A stretch of 64,000 nt of DNA from Diadema setosum (taxonomy: Eukaryota > Echinodermata > Echinoidea > Diadematoida > Diadematidae), in NCBI RefSeq assembly GCF_964275005.1, contig NC_092701.1:35654520-35718519 (forward strand). Reading direction: 5' to 3'. Shown piece after piece: positions 12,921-40,705 of the stretch (positions are counted from its first letter, which is position 1; every line of letters starts with the position of its first letter). A program made the position numbers and the translations under genes. Under the pieces are notes generated by a model, which saw only the letters and a program-made list of their open reading frames with translations, was not told the origin of the DNA and searched no databases.

Positions 12921-13870
12921 AGTTCATTTCAAACAACATCCTGTCCTTGATGAAAGTCAGCGTGGGTTGATTTCAGAAGAAAAGTAAAGTTAATGAAGTG
13001 GGAAAACTTACATCGTGATTCGCTACCATTGAATAACAGTCTTTGCCAGCCCTTGCTGCAAACGTTGGGCTAAAGTACTATGAAACAGTAGTTTAAGCAC
13101 TATGTGACAGTGTTAGAGTCCTTGTATGTGGCTTCTTTATGTCAAAGATACCCTTATCTGTAGACTATTAAATGTCATTACTTTTCACATACTTCGATCA
13201 GAGTTTCGCAGATCCCTTGCTCCGATTTGATTCCAAACAACATTCTCTCCTTGACTGCTTGACAAAAGTCTGTGTGGGTTGATTTCGTAAGTACTGGAGT
13301 GGGATAACTTATGCCCCAGTCACATAGACATCCCGGATCACCCCGGACCACCCCGGATCTGATCCGGGGAGAGATCCGTGTTGACGCCGGGAGGCCAACA
13401 CGGCAACTTTTGGAGGTCAAAAACATCCGGCGTCATCCGGGGATTGCCGTGTTGGCAGAGCAATCCGGGGTGGTCCGTGTGGCTGCCGTTTAGCTGCCGT
13501 GTTGATCCGTGTAGATGCCGTGTTTGTCCGTGTAGACGCCGCGCTCTTCCAGCCTTATCCGTGTAGATGCCGTGTTGATACCATGTGTACAGTCATACGA
13601 AAATCCCGGATCTCCCCGGACGTCCCCGGATCTCCCCGGATCACCGTGTAGATCCTTGAGCATCCGTGTTTATATGTGACTGGGGCATTACATCGTGATT
13701 CGCTCTGAACAATAATAATCCTTGCCTTGCTGCAAACGGTTGGGATAAAAATAAAAGGCAAGTGTTATAAAAAAGCAGATTACTTATTATATATATATAT
13801 ATGAGTCCCTGTACTTGTCTTTTTATGGTAAAAATACCCTTGTATGTATAGTATTAATGTCTTATGTATT
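12921..13870. repeat. degenerate tandem duplication (about 250-bp unit) with a MITE in the second copy
   Basis: Copy 1 (about 12921-13175) and copy 2 (about 13223-13311 plus 13688-13870) share, in the same order, caaacaacat, gtgggttgatttc, acatcgtgattcgct, cttgctgcaaacg, gagtcc and atacccttatctg-like blocks. Copy 1 reads gggaaaacttacatcg where copy 2 is interrupted by the 13312-13687 element, so copy 1 is effectively the empty site. Function unknown; not coding. Confidence 0.75.
13312..13687. mobile_element. 376-bp MITE with TGCCCCAGTCACAT termini and TTA target duplication (PIF/Harbinger-like)
   Basis: Begins TGCCCCAGTCACAT and ends with the complement ATGTGACTGGGGCA. It is flanked on both sides by TTA, and the paralogous tandem copy has a single uninterrupted cTTAcatcg. 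A 3-bp TWA duplication is the hallmark of PIF/Harbinger. The interior is GC-rich and built from repeated tccgtgtagatgccgtgt and ccccggatc motifs, very different in composition from its surroundings. No transposase frame, so non-autonomous. Confidence 0.85.
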
Positions 13871-14253
13871 TATTTATGGCTCTTTGCAATTTGCGTATAG
13901 GAGAGTGGGTTAAAATGAAGCAAGAAGTAATGTGACTGTTTGTCTTATTTAATGTGTTGTATAAAAACCATGGCACACAAAAACTTTTTGTACAAAGGTG
14001 TAATTGTCTATTCCACAATGATGTCAGTGCTACGATGCCAGCTCTAGAGAAGATATTTGAATTTTATGGAATGAATTGTCACAATTAAATGTTGCTTCAG
14101 ATTTGAAGTATAATGTGTCGTAAATCTGTGTCGCCTCTAGTAAATCTTGTTGAATATTGTTTGTTGTGTGCAGCCACATGTTACAATACACAGAAAAGAA
14201 AAGAAGGAAATGTAAAACACACCACTCTCTTCCTTTAACGAGTTCACTTTCAG

Positions 14254-14351
14254 GGCGGTGAGTTGGCTCAGTCGGTAGCGCGTCTGCCTCACGATCACGC
14301 GGCCCGGGTTCGAACCCGAGTCTGGACTGAGCAATGTTGTGTGTAAACATA
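14254..14351 (+). mobile_element. tRNA-derived SINE, 5' (head) part
   Basis: Contains a good pol III A box (tggctcagtcgg, 14264-14275) and a perfect B box (ggttcgaacc, 14307-14316) at tRNA spacing, but the anticodon region does not fold into a normal 5-bp stem with a 7-base loop and there is no matching acceptor stem. It is therefore a SINE head rather than a tRNA gene. The body continues gcaatgttgtgtgtaaaca and is then interrupted at 14352 by a foldback element; the rest of the SINE is taken to resume after 15912. Confidence 0.75.
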
Positions 14352-14377
14352 GGGTTGCACGTCACGAGACCGACACC

Positions 14378-14489
14378 CACGAGTCATACAGCCCACAAGT
14401 CATACAGTTCACAAGTCATACAGCCGACGAGTCATACAGCTCACAAGTCATACAGCCCACCAGTTATACAGCCCACGAGTTCGACACTG
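14378..14489. repeat. seven tandem 16-bp units in the left arm of the foldback element
   Basis: Unit cacgagtcatacagcc with one to four changes per copy, in strict 16-bp register. Reading frames through it are not genes. Confidence 0.9.
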
Positions 14490-15547
14490 AGTGAATTAAG
14501 CCCATGAGTTCGACATCAAATAAAATAAGCCCACGAGTCATACAGCCCATGAGTTCGACATTACTCACAAAAGGCTCACGGGACCGACAAAAGAAAAAGG
14601 GCATGAGATGTTTCAACATTACTTTCGAAAGTGCCAAAACACCCTCGTTTCCCTATCTGCAAGGCCCAAATGATGTGGACATTCAAATCAACCAACTAGA
14701 AAAATATCCAGGTATGAAATGAAGTTAACTACAAGAAACTTATTCATAAAATGGTCAATGTTGTAGTGCACACCTGCTTTACATGATATGGGGGGGGGGG
14801 GGACTAGTCATCTGCAAATGTGTTGAAATAATAAAAAAAAATACAGAAAATAATGTAATCGTTAACAAGGCAGCGTTAAGAATTTGGAAAAAGAAGATGC
14901 ATCCATGAATGTAACTTTTCTATCATGAAAAATGTACTGTTTTGAGAAGAACAATTTTACAAACACAAGCTACTGAAATCGAGGTGAATCGCTGCGATAA
15001 AAAAAACCCCACTAAGACAAAACGTTTTTATCCGTTGAATTTCATATATTAAAGTTAAAGAGAAAATTACAAATTGAACTCTAAGCAGGCAGATAGGATA
15101 TGCTAATAAGGCCTACTTAACTTGTGAAGCGAGAAAAAAAAAAGGCGACAAAAAGTAGAAGTAAAGTCTAAGTAGAAATCAAGAAGCCTATCAAATATAG
15201 CATGATGGCATCAAAAAGTAAACCATTCATTGTTCTTGTTCTCTATCACTTTTTCATTATTTTTTTTTTTTTTGGGGGGGGGGGGGGAGGAGGTCCTATG
15301 AAGAGGACAATTCTATAACAAGAAAAAATGGTAACAATGTCGCTCCCCGTAGCGTGACTGCCCCCTAAAAGACACACGTGTAGAAATACATACTTAATGT
15401 CGTGGATATGTAGATGGTGCTGTTGTTAGTTAGTAATAATCTCTCGCTCGACAGCGTAACGAAATTGCACCCGCCAGTATGTAATTTTCCTCTTAATGGA
15501 ACACCCTGTACAGGAACATATTTGTAATTGACATGTAGTTGGCTGTT

Positions 15548-15790
15548 AATCCTGTCGGTCTCGTGACCCTTCTTTGCCTGGTGTCGGTCTCGTGGGCTTT
15601 CTTTGCCTAGTGTCGGTCTCGTCGGCCTTCTTCGTCTAGTGTGGGTCTCGTGGGCTTTCTTTGCCTAGTGTCGGTCTCGTGAGCCTTCTTTGCCTAGTGT
15701 CGGTCTCGTGGGCTTACGTTGCCTAGTGTCGGTCTCGTGGGCTTTCTTTGCTTAGTGTCGGTGTCGTGAGCCTTTTGTGCCTAGTGTCGA
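15548..15790. repeat. about eight tandem 29-bp units in the right arm of the foldback element
   Basis: Unit ctagtgtcggtctcgtgggc followed by tttctttgc, repeated in 29-bp register with point variants. It is the inverse complement of the single unit near 14565-14600. Confidence 0.9.
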
Positions 15791-15912
15791 ACTCATGGGC
15801 TGTATGACTCGTGAGCCGTATAACTCATGGGCTGTATGACTCATGGACCTATTTTTGATGTCGGTCTCGTGGACCGTATGACTCGTGGGTGTCAGTCTCG
15901 TGGGATGACCCC

Positions 15913-16195
15913 TAAAAATACCGTCCCCTAAAAATACCGTCCCCTCTATCAAGAGGCAAAACACTCTGTCCCTCGGATAGGACATAAAATGGAGGTCCCG
16001 TGTATGAGAGAGTCACAGCTCATGCACGTAAAAGATCCCTCTTCATTCATTCATCGCAAAGAGCAGGGTGTCTAACCCGGTGAAGTGGTCCCACCCCACA
16101 TCCAACTGGACCCCATGGAAGACCAGCTTAGTGTAGCTGAATATGGACTATCCAGCCATCTTCACAGATGGAAAATGAACAACAACAACAACAAC
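15913..16195 (+). mobile_element. tRNA-derived SINE, 3' (body and tail) part, separated from its head by the foldback element
   Basis: Starts with TAAAAATA and a 16-bp tandem duplication (taaaaataccgtcccc twice, 15913-15944). It continues through ctatcaagaggcaaaacact, cgcaaagagcagggtgtcta and gtgaagtggtcccaccccac to an (AAC)6 tail at 16178-16195. A simple-repeat tail is the usual 3' end of tRNA SINEs. Together with 14254-14351 this gives a SINE of roughly 370 bp. Joining head and body as one element is inference from the shared TAAAcATA junction. Confidence 0.65.
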
Positions 16196-19057
16196 TTTGA
16201 AAGAAGTTGTTCATAAATGACCCGTTTTCTGGGAGTGGACAAAATCAAACCTGTTCAATAAAATTAATAATTATTTGTAACCATGATTAGAAATCACACT
16301 GTCATAGCTACTAATCTTGTCTGCTGTTAGACTCGAAGTTGAACCAGTTAAAATTCTTTCCTCAAAGTATAGAAACAGTCACCCATCCTTATCCTCACAC
16401 TAACAGATACAAACGTTTGTATACAAACACACACACACACATTTACACACAAACACACCAGCATACAAACGCAAATACACAAATTGAGACACACGTTACA
16501 TGTTTCCACTCAAGCACTCTGCCATACAACCACACACACACACACACACATTACATTACATATCCACAGGCCAACAGTCACATGCAGACACACACAAAGA
16601 ACATACATTTTTATGTTTAGTATTATCAAATGACTACAATTCATATAAAAACTGTTCACCAATTTATATTTCCCACCGGTATGAAGTTGTAAAATTCTGT
16701 GAATAATTGCAAAATAATCAAAAAGTGTTTAAAAAACCTTAAACTGTAGTGTAATGGCGTATCATAAGAAACAAAATTGGTTAACTCATTAATAGAAACC
16801 GCAGTGCAGATTGAGAAACCACATTGAAGAGTAAAAGCAAAAGAAAATGGCAGGGAAAAAACCAAAACAAAACAAAACTGAGGAACGATCGGGTATTTGC
16901 TAATTCTTCAAACCTTCATAGGAGAAGTATTTATTCATATCTTTAGAGTAACAGTAAAATCTAAATGGAATCAAGAATTTTGATTCCTTGACTAAAACCC
17001 CTACAACATTATGAAATTGGGTAAAAGAAACCAAAGCTTTTCAACAAATATTATTGCCATTAGTCCCTGTTGTTCAACCAGCTTAAAATTGCAACACTGA
17101 AGAATGTTTGGAGGCGTTGGTGATGCCAGCACAATCCATCTTGTTTGCAAAAAATTTTTGATTGGTGTAAGCAAAGCGCCTGAAATTGAAAGTCACACTT
17201 TACATGGTTCTAAATATAATTTTCTCCACAATTAAGTCTCATTGCACACGTCATTCCAACACTTGTTACAACTGATAGCTAACAATAAAAACAGGTGTTT
17301 GGATAACAATAAAACAGGTGTCTGCATACATCTTGGAGAGTAAACACATTCCTATCTGTTTACAAAGATGTGTTTATTCCACATTTGCAGAAGGTGACAT
17401 GATTGAAATCTACAAGAAACAGGTGCTCACGACCAATAAACATTTGCCCACAATTTAGCCGAGAGTCAACCAATATTTGGACACTGGTAAAACATCTTGT
17501 TTAGATCCTCTCACCATTTTACAGAGGACTATATTCAGGACGAGGTATGGCGCTTTCATTTCTAACCACTACTGGGTCTTTGGATTAAATCTCATTGAAA
17601 ATGAAAACAAAGACATAGACAAAAGAATAAAGATAATTAAAAAAGATAGTAATTATACAATGTCCACTGACTGCCTCAAGTGTAATTTCACTATGTATTG
17701 GGGAAAAGCATTTTCACCACATTTGACTGAAACATTATAAATCAGTAGATGTATAAATTTCCCTGTGAAATTTAATTTTTGCAATATTATATAGCCCACA
17801 AAATGGCTTACACTGGCTCACACAGGTTACCAGTGTTTTCCCGGAGCTGTTTTTGCTAATGCTAAAATTAATTATATAGCCTGCCTTTGCTCACAGATGG
17901 CTGTGAGAAAGTTATAAAAATTTCTCAAAAAGGCCAGAATTCCTTTTTCTATCTGTGTTGTCTTTTCTTTCTCCCTTTTTTTCTTGCAGTCTATATAACA
18001 ATGGTCCTTGTCTCACATATTATTTCACATATTCTGATAAAATTTTACCAACATTTTCTTGTGAGGTAGTACAGAATGTGAGCTAAACTTATGATAATGC
18101 ATCCGTTCTGTTTGCATGAGGTGATCATGGTGATGAGTATAAATAAGTTCACGTCAAACGTCAGTATGTAATCCCAAATGCCCACGACTGCAAACTTTAA
18201 CGGCTTCTCAACTTTGTACCATTGCATTATGATATGTACTGATAGCTGCTTCTTTTGCTTACGCAATCATAGAAGAATCTCTCTCCCTCTCTCTCATGAA
18301 ACAGGCTGACATTAAGAAAATAATCTATCAGTCTCAGGGTACGTGTATGCTTGATTTGCAAACACAGTATCAGCACTTTGAAACGCTGATCCAAAACTGC
18401 ATTCATGGGGGTACTGTTTATACTCATTTTTTCTTTTTTGCGAGCTAGAGAAAGGCTAGAGAAAGAGCCAATTTCAGACATGCACTGCAGTGGCGGATCC
18501 AGAGGGGGGCGCACTGGGTGCGCATCCCCTCTTATTTGTTGTTAAAACAAAAGAAATAAAAAGAAAAAAAATGAGATGAAACCCAGAAGTAGCACCAGAA
18601 ATATTGTTTGTGCCCCCCTTTACGGATTTCCTGGATCAACCCCTGCACTGTGCATTGTTGAAAAAATATGAATCCTTATTATATTGTAGCAAGCTGTTCA
18701 GCGTACATGATTTTGTGTTTATGCCTTCCTAGTAAATGTGACTCAATAGAATCGTGATCGTAAATATGATTTGAGTTTATGCATGGAAACACACCCCTTC
18801 ATGCCCCTTGTGAATTGGCCTTTTTTGAAACCTTGTTTATACCAAAGTGAGTTGTGATGCAACAATGTTTGCATTAATCATATTTCAAAACGCTGGTTAT
18901 GTTCCAAAAAAGCGAAGCATAAGAGCACTCTTATTCAATTATGAAATCATCATGCCTGCATGTATGAAATTTCAGTGACATAAGAAAAACTTCATCTTAG
19001 ATGAGAAGACAAGAATCCCATATCATGACTATCAAGTGATTTGATGAGATGCCGTTG
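16196..19057. other. intergenic DNA between the SINE/foldback cluster and the 3' end of NDOR1
   Basis: No conserved protein seen. Holds CA-rich stretches (16426-16600), AT-rich unique DNA and one hAT-like MITE (18488-18645). The segment next to 19057 should include the NDOR1 3' UTR, which is on the minus strand. Confidence 0.5.
18488..18645. mobile_element. hAT-like MITE, CAGTGGCGGATCCAG family, copy 1
   Basis: Begins CAGTGGCGGATCCAG and ends CTGGATCAACCCCTG, flanked by CACTG on both sides. Interior has an A-rich tract and ttgttaaaacaaaagaaat. A second copy of the family lies at 39624-39794 with the same order of blocks. CAG...GGATCC...CTG termini are common among hAT-type non-autonomous elements. 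Confidence 0.65.
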
Positions 19058-37366
<18,309 letters not shown>

Positions 37367-38619
37367 TTTCTTTAGAGTGGAAATGATAACAATGGTGAAA
37401 TAGATAGTGAATAGAAAATATCTGTTGGTTGTGTGGGGCCAACCAGATTACAACCATACCGAACAGTTAACAAGAGGCCACTGAACAAGAGGCAAATTTA
37501 TTGCTAATTGGTCTCTAAGATGTCACTTCTTCATTCTTCCCCTTTTCACTCTCCTCTGCCTGGACTAGAGTAAATTACAACCACATGACGACAGATCTAA
37601 AGAAAAGTAGGATGAGAAAGTTTATGTTGGTTTAAAGATCAGCATGTGCATGCCTATAGTATAGGTATAAAATGGCTGCATGGGCTGGAATGCTCCTAAG
37701 CCAAGGCAAGGAGAGTGAGCACTGTCATTGCTGGTGGAAATTAAACGAAGTAAATTATCCAGTGTCGTGACCGGGATAATGTCATAACTTAGGGTGTCTA
37801 GTATAACGTTATAACACTCGCCTTTCCCTCGAGAACGGCGAGAACATGCTTGCCGAAACATCGGGATTGGGTAGGCCCTTTTCAGGGCCACACACTTACC
37901 CTAGTCCTAGAAAGAACACGTGGTGCATCGTGAAACCTTCCACCACCAAACAAATTTAATTAACATTTTTAAAGAACGTCATAAACGTGTTATTTAGACT
38001 GTTACATAACTAGAGCGGTCTAGAACTTAAATAAAGGGTCTAGCACTAAGTAGCAGTCTGGACATCTCATGACTAATGAGTCATGATCTAGCATGAACGA
38101 GATCGTAATTTTACTAGATTTTACCAGATCTAGATTCTAGATTTAATAGTTACACACTAAACACTAACCGCAGCAGCGACCCCAACACGTACACGTACAG
38201 CGCCCCGCGCCGGGGTTAACTAAACACAAATATTAACACTGGCTACACGCCCTACATAAAATATAATTAGTGGGACTACACACTGATCATTCCAGATACT
38301 TGGTGCAGGTATCATTCTTCGATCCGCAGTTTCGTTTCCCTGATCTGATGTTATGTTGAGTGTCCCTCAGTAACGTCATACATTTTGTTGAAATGAATGG
38401 ATATAAAGCGACTCCTGTAACATGCAAACTCGGTGAAATCAATCAAGATGATTTATTGTTACTAACCTCCGCTGGTAGCCTCGGTTTTTACTTTTTACGC
38501 TTGCTTATCGGCGAAAACCAAATGTGTGGAGCTAGCACAGATCAGTATTGCTACTGTTACTGCACACTGGTGGAGCATGCAATAACGCGTACGTGCAGCA
38601 GTGGAACGTGATTACGTGC

Positions 38620-38668
38620 CCCCCCCTCCCCCCCCCCCCTCCCCCCCCCCTCCCCCCCCCCCCCCCCG
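38620..38668. repeat. poly-C tract with interspersed T
   Basis: Nearly pure C runs separated by single T bases; the Pro/Gly-only frames here are artefacts. Confidence 0.95.
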
Positions 38669-38748
38669 CCCCACCCACGGCCACCCTCCGGAGCGCTCCG
38701 CTCCTATCTCCCGGCAAAGAGGTAGGTAAACCTCTTTGCTTCCCCGGT

Positions 38749-38988
38749 GGCGTTTTTTTTTAAAGACGGCACAGATTGGGGCATGGCGCGTGTTAAACCT
38801 ATGGGAAAAACGTTGGGTTAGGGTTTTTGGTTATGGTTATGGTTAGGGTTAGGGTTAGGGTTGGGGTTAGGGTTAGGGTTAGGGTTTGATGGTTAGGGTT
38901 AGGATTAGGATTAGGGTTAGGTTTAGTGATAGGGTCCCTGATAGATTTTTAGTTTCCCCAATCTGTGCCGTCTAAAAAACAACACGCC
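38749..38988. mobile_element. 240-bp inverted-repeat element with an interstitial telomere-like core
   Basis: 33-bp ends: ggcg-T(9)-aaagacggcacagattgggg at 38749-38781, and the inverse ccccaatctgtgccgtct..acacgcc at 38956-38988. The centre (38814-38934) is a run of GGGTTA units with some GGATTA and GGTTAT variants. A small hairpin gcaaagagg...cctctttgc (38714-38739) lies just outside. Non-coding. Confidence 0.75.
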
Positions 38989-39059
38989 GGTGCCCCCATC
39001 CCGAGCCCCTCCCCCCAAGCTGATGAGATGATCAGGGGCCGAGGGCATGCAATTAACAT

Positions 39060-39288
39060 CATGAAGCATAATTATGTCCGACAAAGTTGTCTCACAAACT
39101 CGCTCTCAGCCAGTCAGATGCAAGGATTTCAGTAGCTGGTAAGTTTGTCGGAAAAATATCCGACCAAAATGCTTATTTATATAAAATGGATATTTTTCTG
39201 ACAAACTGTTACAAGCTACTAAAATCCTTGCATCTGATTGGCTGAGAGCAAATTTGTCCGGCAACTTTGTCTGACAAAATGCTTCATG
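39060..39288. mobile_element. 229-bp hairpin MITE
   Basis: catgaagcataattatgtcc...ctctcagcca.tcagatgcaa is repeated inversely as ttgcatctgattggctgaga...ctgacaaaatgcttcatg. Nearly the whole element folds on itself, with a turn around 39165-39190. Confidence 0.8.
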
Positions 39289-39623
39289 AAATGCCTCAAG
39301 TACGCCTCATGCTCAGGTGAGCTAAAATCGGTGGAAATGCTCAGTTTACAAATCTAATCATACAATAACTTTACGTGGTTCGTCGTTTCCAAGGGTTCTT
39401 ATTCAGAAGGCTCGTTATTCCAAATGTTCGAGTATAAAATTGAATTAGGGGCCTTACAATTCAACTTTCGAACCAATGAATAGGCCTAGGCTATGGCAAG
39501 ATAGGCCTACATTTTTTTTTTATTCTGTAAAAAAAAAAAATGTGCTCATAAACACACATATGGGAGGTTATCGCAGTAAAAAAGAAGGGCTGAGAATATA
39601 TTCTTTAATCTGGTAAACCATGT

Positions 39624-39794
39624 AGTGGCGCGGCGGATCCAGCGGGGGCGCATCGGGCGCGCTCCCCCTCTTTATTTTTGTTAAAACAAAAGAAGTATTA
39701 AAAAAAAGAAAAAATGGGGGGGGGGAGGGTTTCACCACCCCCTTTAATTTTGTAAAGGCGCCTCCCCTTTACGGAATTCCTGGATCCGCCCCTG
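39624..39794. mobile_element. hAT-like MITE, CAGTGGCGGATCCAG family, copy 2
   Basis: Starts tagtggcgcggcggatccag and ends tggatccgcccctg. Shares ttgttaaaacaaaagaa and the C-rich right half with the 18488-18645 copy. Contains A- and G-runs. Confidence 0.65.
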
Positions 39795-40345
39795 TAAACT
39801 GGTATTATTATTATGATAATGATTACACATTAAAGCTCCCTAATAAATAACATAAGGGAGCAATTCACAATGATGACAAGTTGAAGAACTATCGTTCTTG
39901 TCACCTAACATTTAGAGGTTGTTTGTAGCGAAAACATGCTAAACTGAAATCCATTTTTACCTGCTTATCTCCTGTCTAATTTTCGTGAAAGTCACCTGCT
40001 GCCATTCTGCTTGTACGACTTTTCATTTTCCATTGTCACTATTCAGTAATCTGAACATCGCAGAGGAACATTCAAAGGGATAGTTGAATGCCCAGGCATG
40101 ATGATTATCATTACGATGGCATCATTACATCGTCGCTGCCATCGTAGCCACGTGTGGTATTATATCGGCACTTGCATCCACCTCCACTCTTGGTGATGAA
40201 GAGCGGCCCTTGCGGACATCTTTCACTTTCAGCGATCATGTACAGAGTGTACATCATCAGCGAGTAGTGGAGGCGCCACACGTGTGTGGAGCTCACGTGA
40301 CGTGTACGTACAGCTCAGCTAGATAGCTGAGCCATACGCCAGGCA

Positions 40346-40353
40346 TATATAAG
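40346..40353 (+). promoter_or_regulatory. candidate TATA box of the GBP-like gene
   Basis: TATATAAG lies 283 bp upstream of the ATG, preceded 40-60 bp by a cacgtgacgtgtacgtac stretch (E-box/CRE-like, 40293-40310). The position allows a transcription start near 40376 and a 5' UTR of about 260 bases. Sequence-based guess only. Confidence 0.35.
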
Positions 40354-40635
40354 ACATGAACCGCAGCTGAACGTCCATCCGAGGCGCCCCTTTTTAAAAC
40401 CTATTGGTGTGTGTTTGTCAGGGGAAAATTACCGGTATTTCGTAAAATTCACGCCTAACTTTCAATTATCACGACCAGTATGACCCTAATATTCTCCATA
40501 TATTCGACGTAATGGAATTTTGATTGAATACTGGCATTAATTTGAACGCGAAGTAACCGGTCCGGTAAACATTCTGACTGAGCTTCTGCAAGCCAGCCCG
40601 CACGCCCAGAAAGAGGAATCCATTTCGGCTTCACG

Positions 40636-40705
40636 ATGGCCGGCCGGTCAGCATCAATTTCTGTCTTCTCTTTCATCAGCTGTTTCAGTATTTTGCTGGA
40701 TATTG
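40636..40705 (+). CDS. GBP-like gene exon 1 (signal peptide)
   Basis: ATG at 40636 opens 23 codons ending in a split Ala codon at the donor G|gtaagac. The sequence is MAGRSAS then a hydrophobic core; exon 2 completes it with LVCAQD. A joint exon 1/2 signal peptide is supported by the exact phase match. Confidence 0.85.

Larger units (their letters stand above)
14352..15912. mobile_element. foldback transposon with modular inverted repeats (TU-like)
   Basis: The two ends are inverted copies of one another: ggg..cacgagaccgacaccc at the left, and the complement ggtgtcagtctcgtg..cccc at the right. Both arms are modular tandem arrays. The outer module is a 16-bp unit around cacgagtcatacagcc (seven units at 14378-14489; scattered copies on the right). 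The inner module is a 29-bp unit around gtgtcggtctcgtgggcttt, with about eight copies at 15548-15790 but only about one on the left. Flanking 8-mers TAAACATA (14344-14351) and TAAAAATA (15913-15920) match at 7 of 8 positions and look like the target duplication. Sea urchin TU elements are described as foldback transposons with tandemly repetitive inverted ends and 8-bp duplications, which fits. The middle (14600-15535) is AT-rich with no transposase frame. Confidence 0.8.
37367..40635. other. divergent spacer between NDOR1 and the GBP-like gene
   Basis: NDOR1 reads left and the GBP-like gene reads right from this 3.3-kb spacer, which should carry both promoters and 5' UTRs. A GC-richer patch lies at about 38160-38220. 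It also holds poly-C (38620-38668), the telomere-like element (38749-38988), a hairpin MITE (39060-39288) and a hAT-like MITE (39624-39794). No protein-like frame. Confidence 0.6.

Noticed and set aside
14254-14325. Functional tRNA gene
   Set aside because: Pol III boxes are good, but there is no proper anticodon arm or acceptor stem, and it continues into a SINE body.
14378-15790. Regular short repeats reminiscent of a CRISPR array
   Set aside because: The units are contiguous without spacers, inverted between the two arms, and sit in an animal genome; they are foldback-element modules.
17477-17740. 87-residue open frame between Lhx2/9 and NDOR1
   Set aside because: No recognisable motif, AT-driven composition, no neighbouring compatible exons.
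39060-39288. Possible promoter element shared by NDOR1 and the GBP-like gene
   Set aside because: The symmetry extends over the whole segment, as in a hairpin MITE, so a dedicated regulatory role is not supported.
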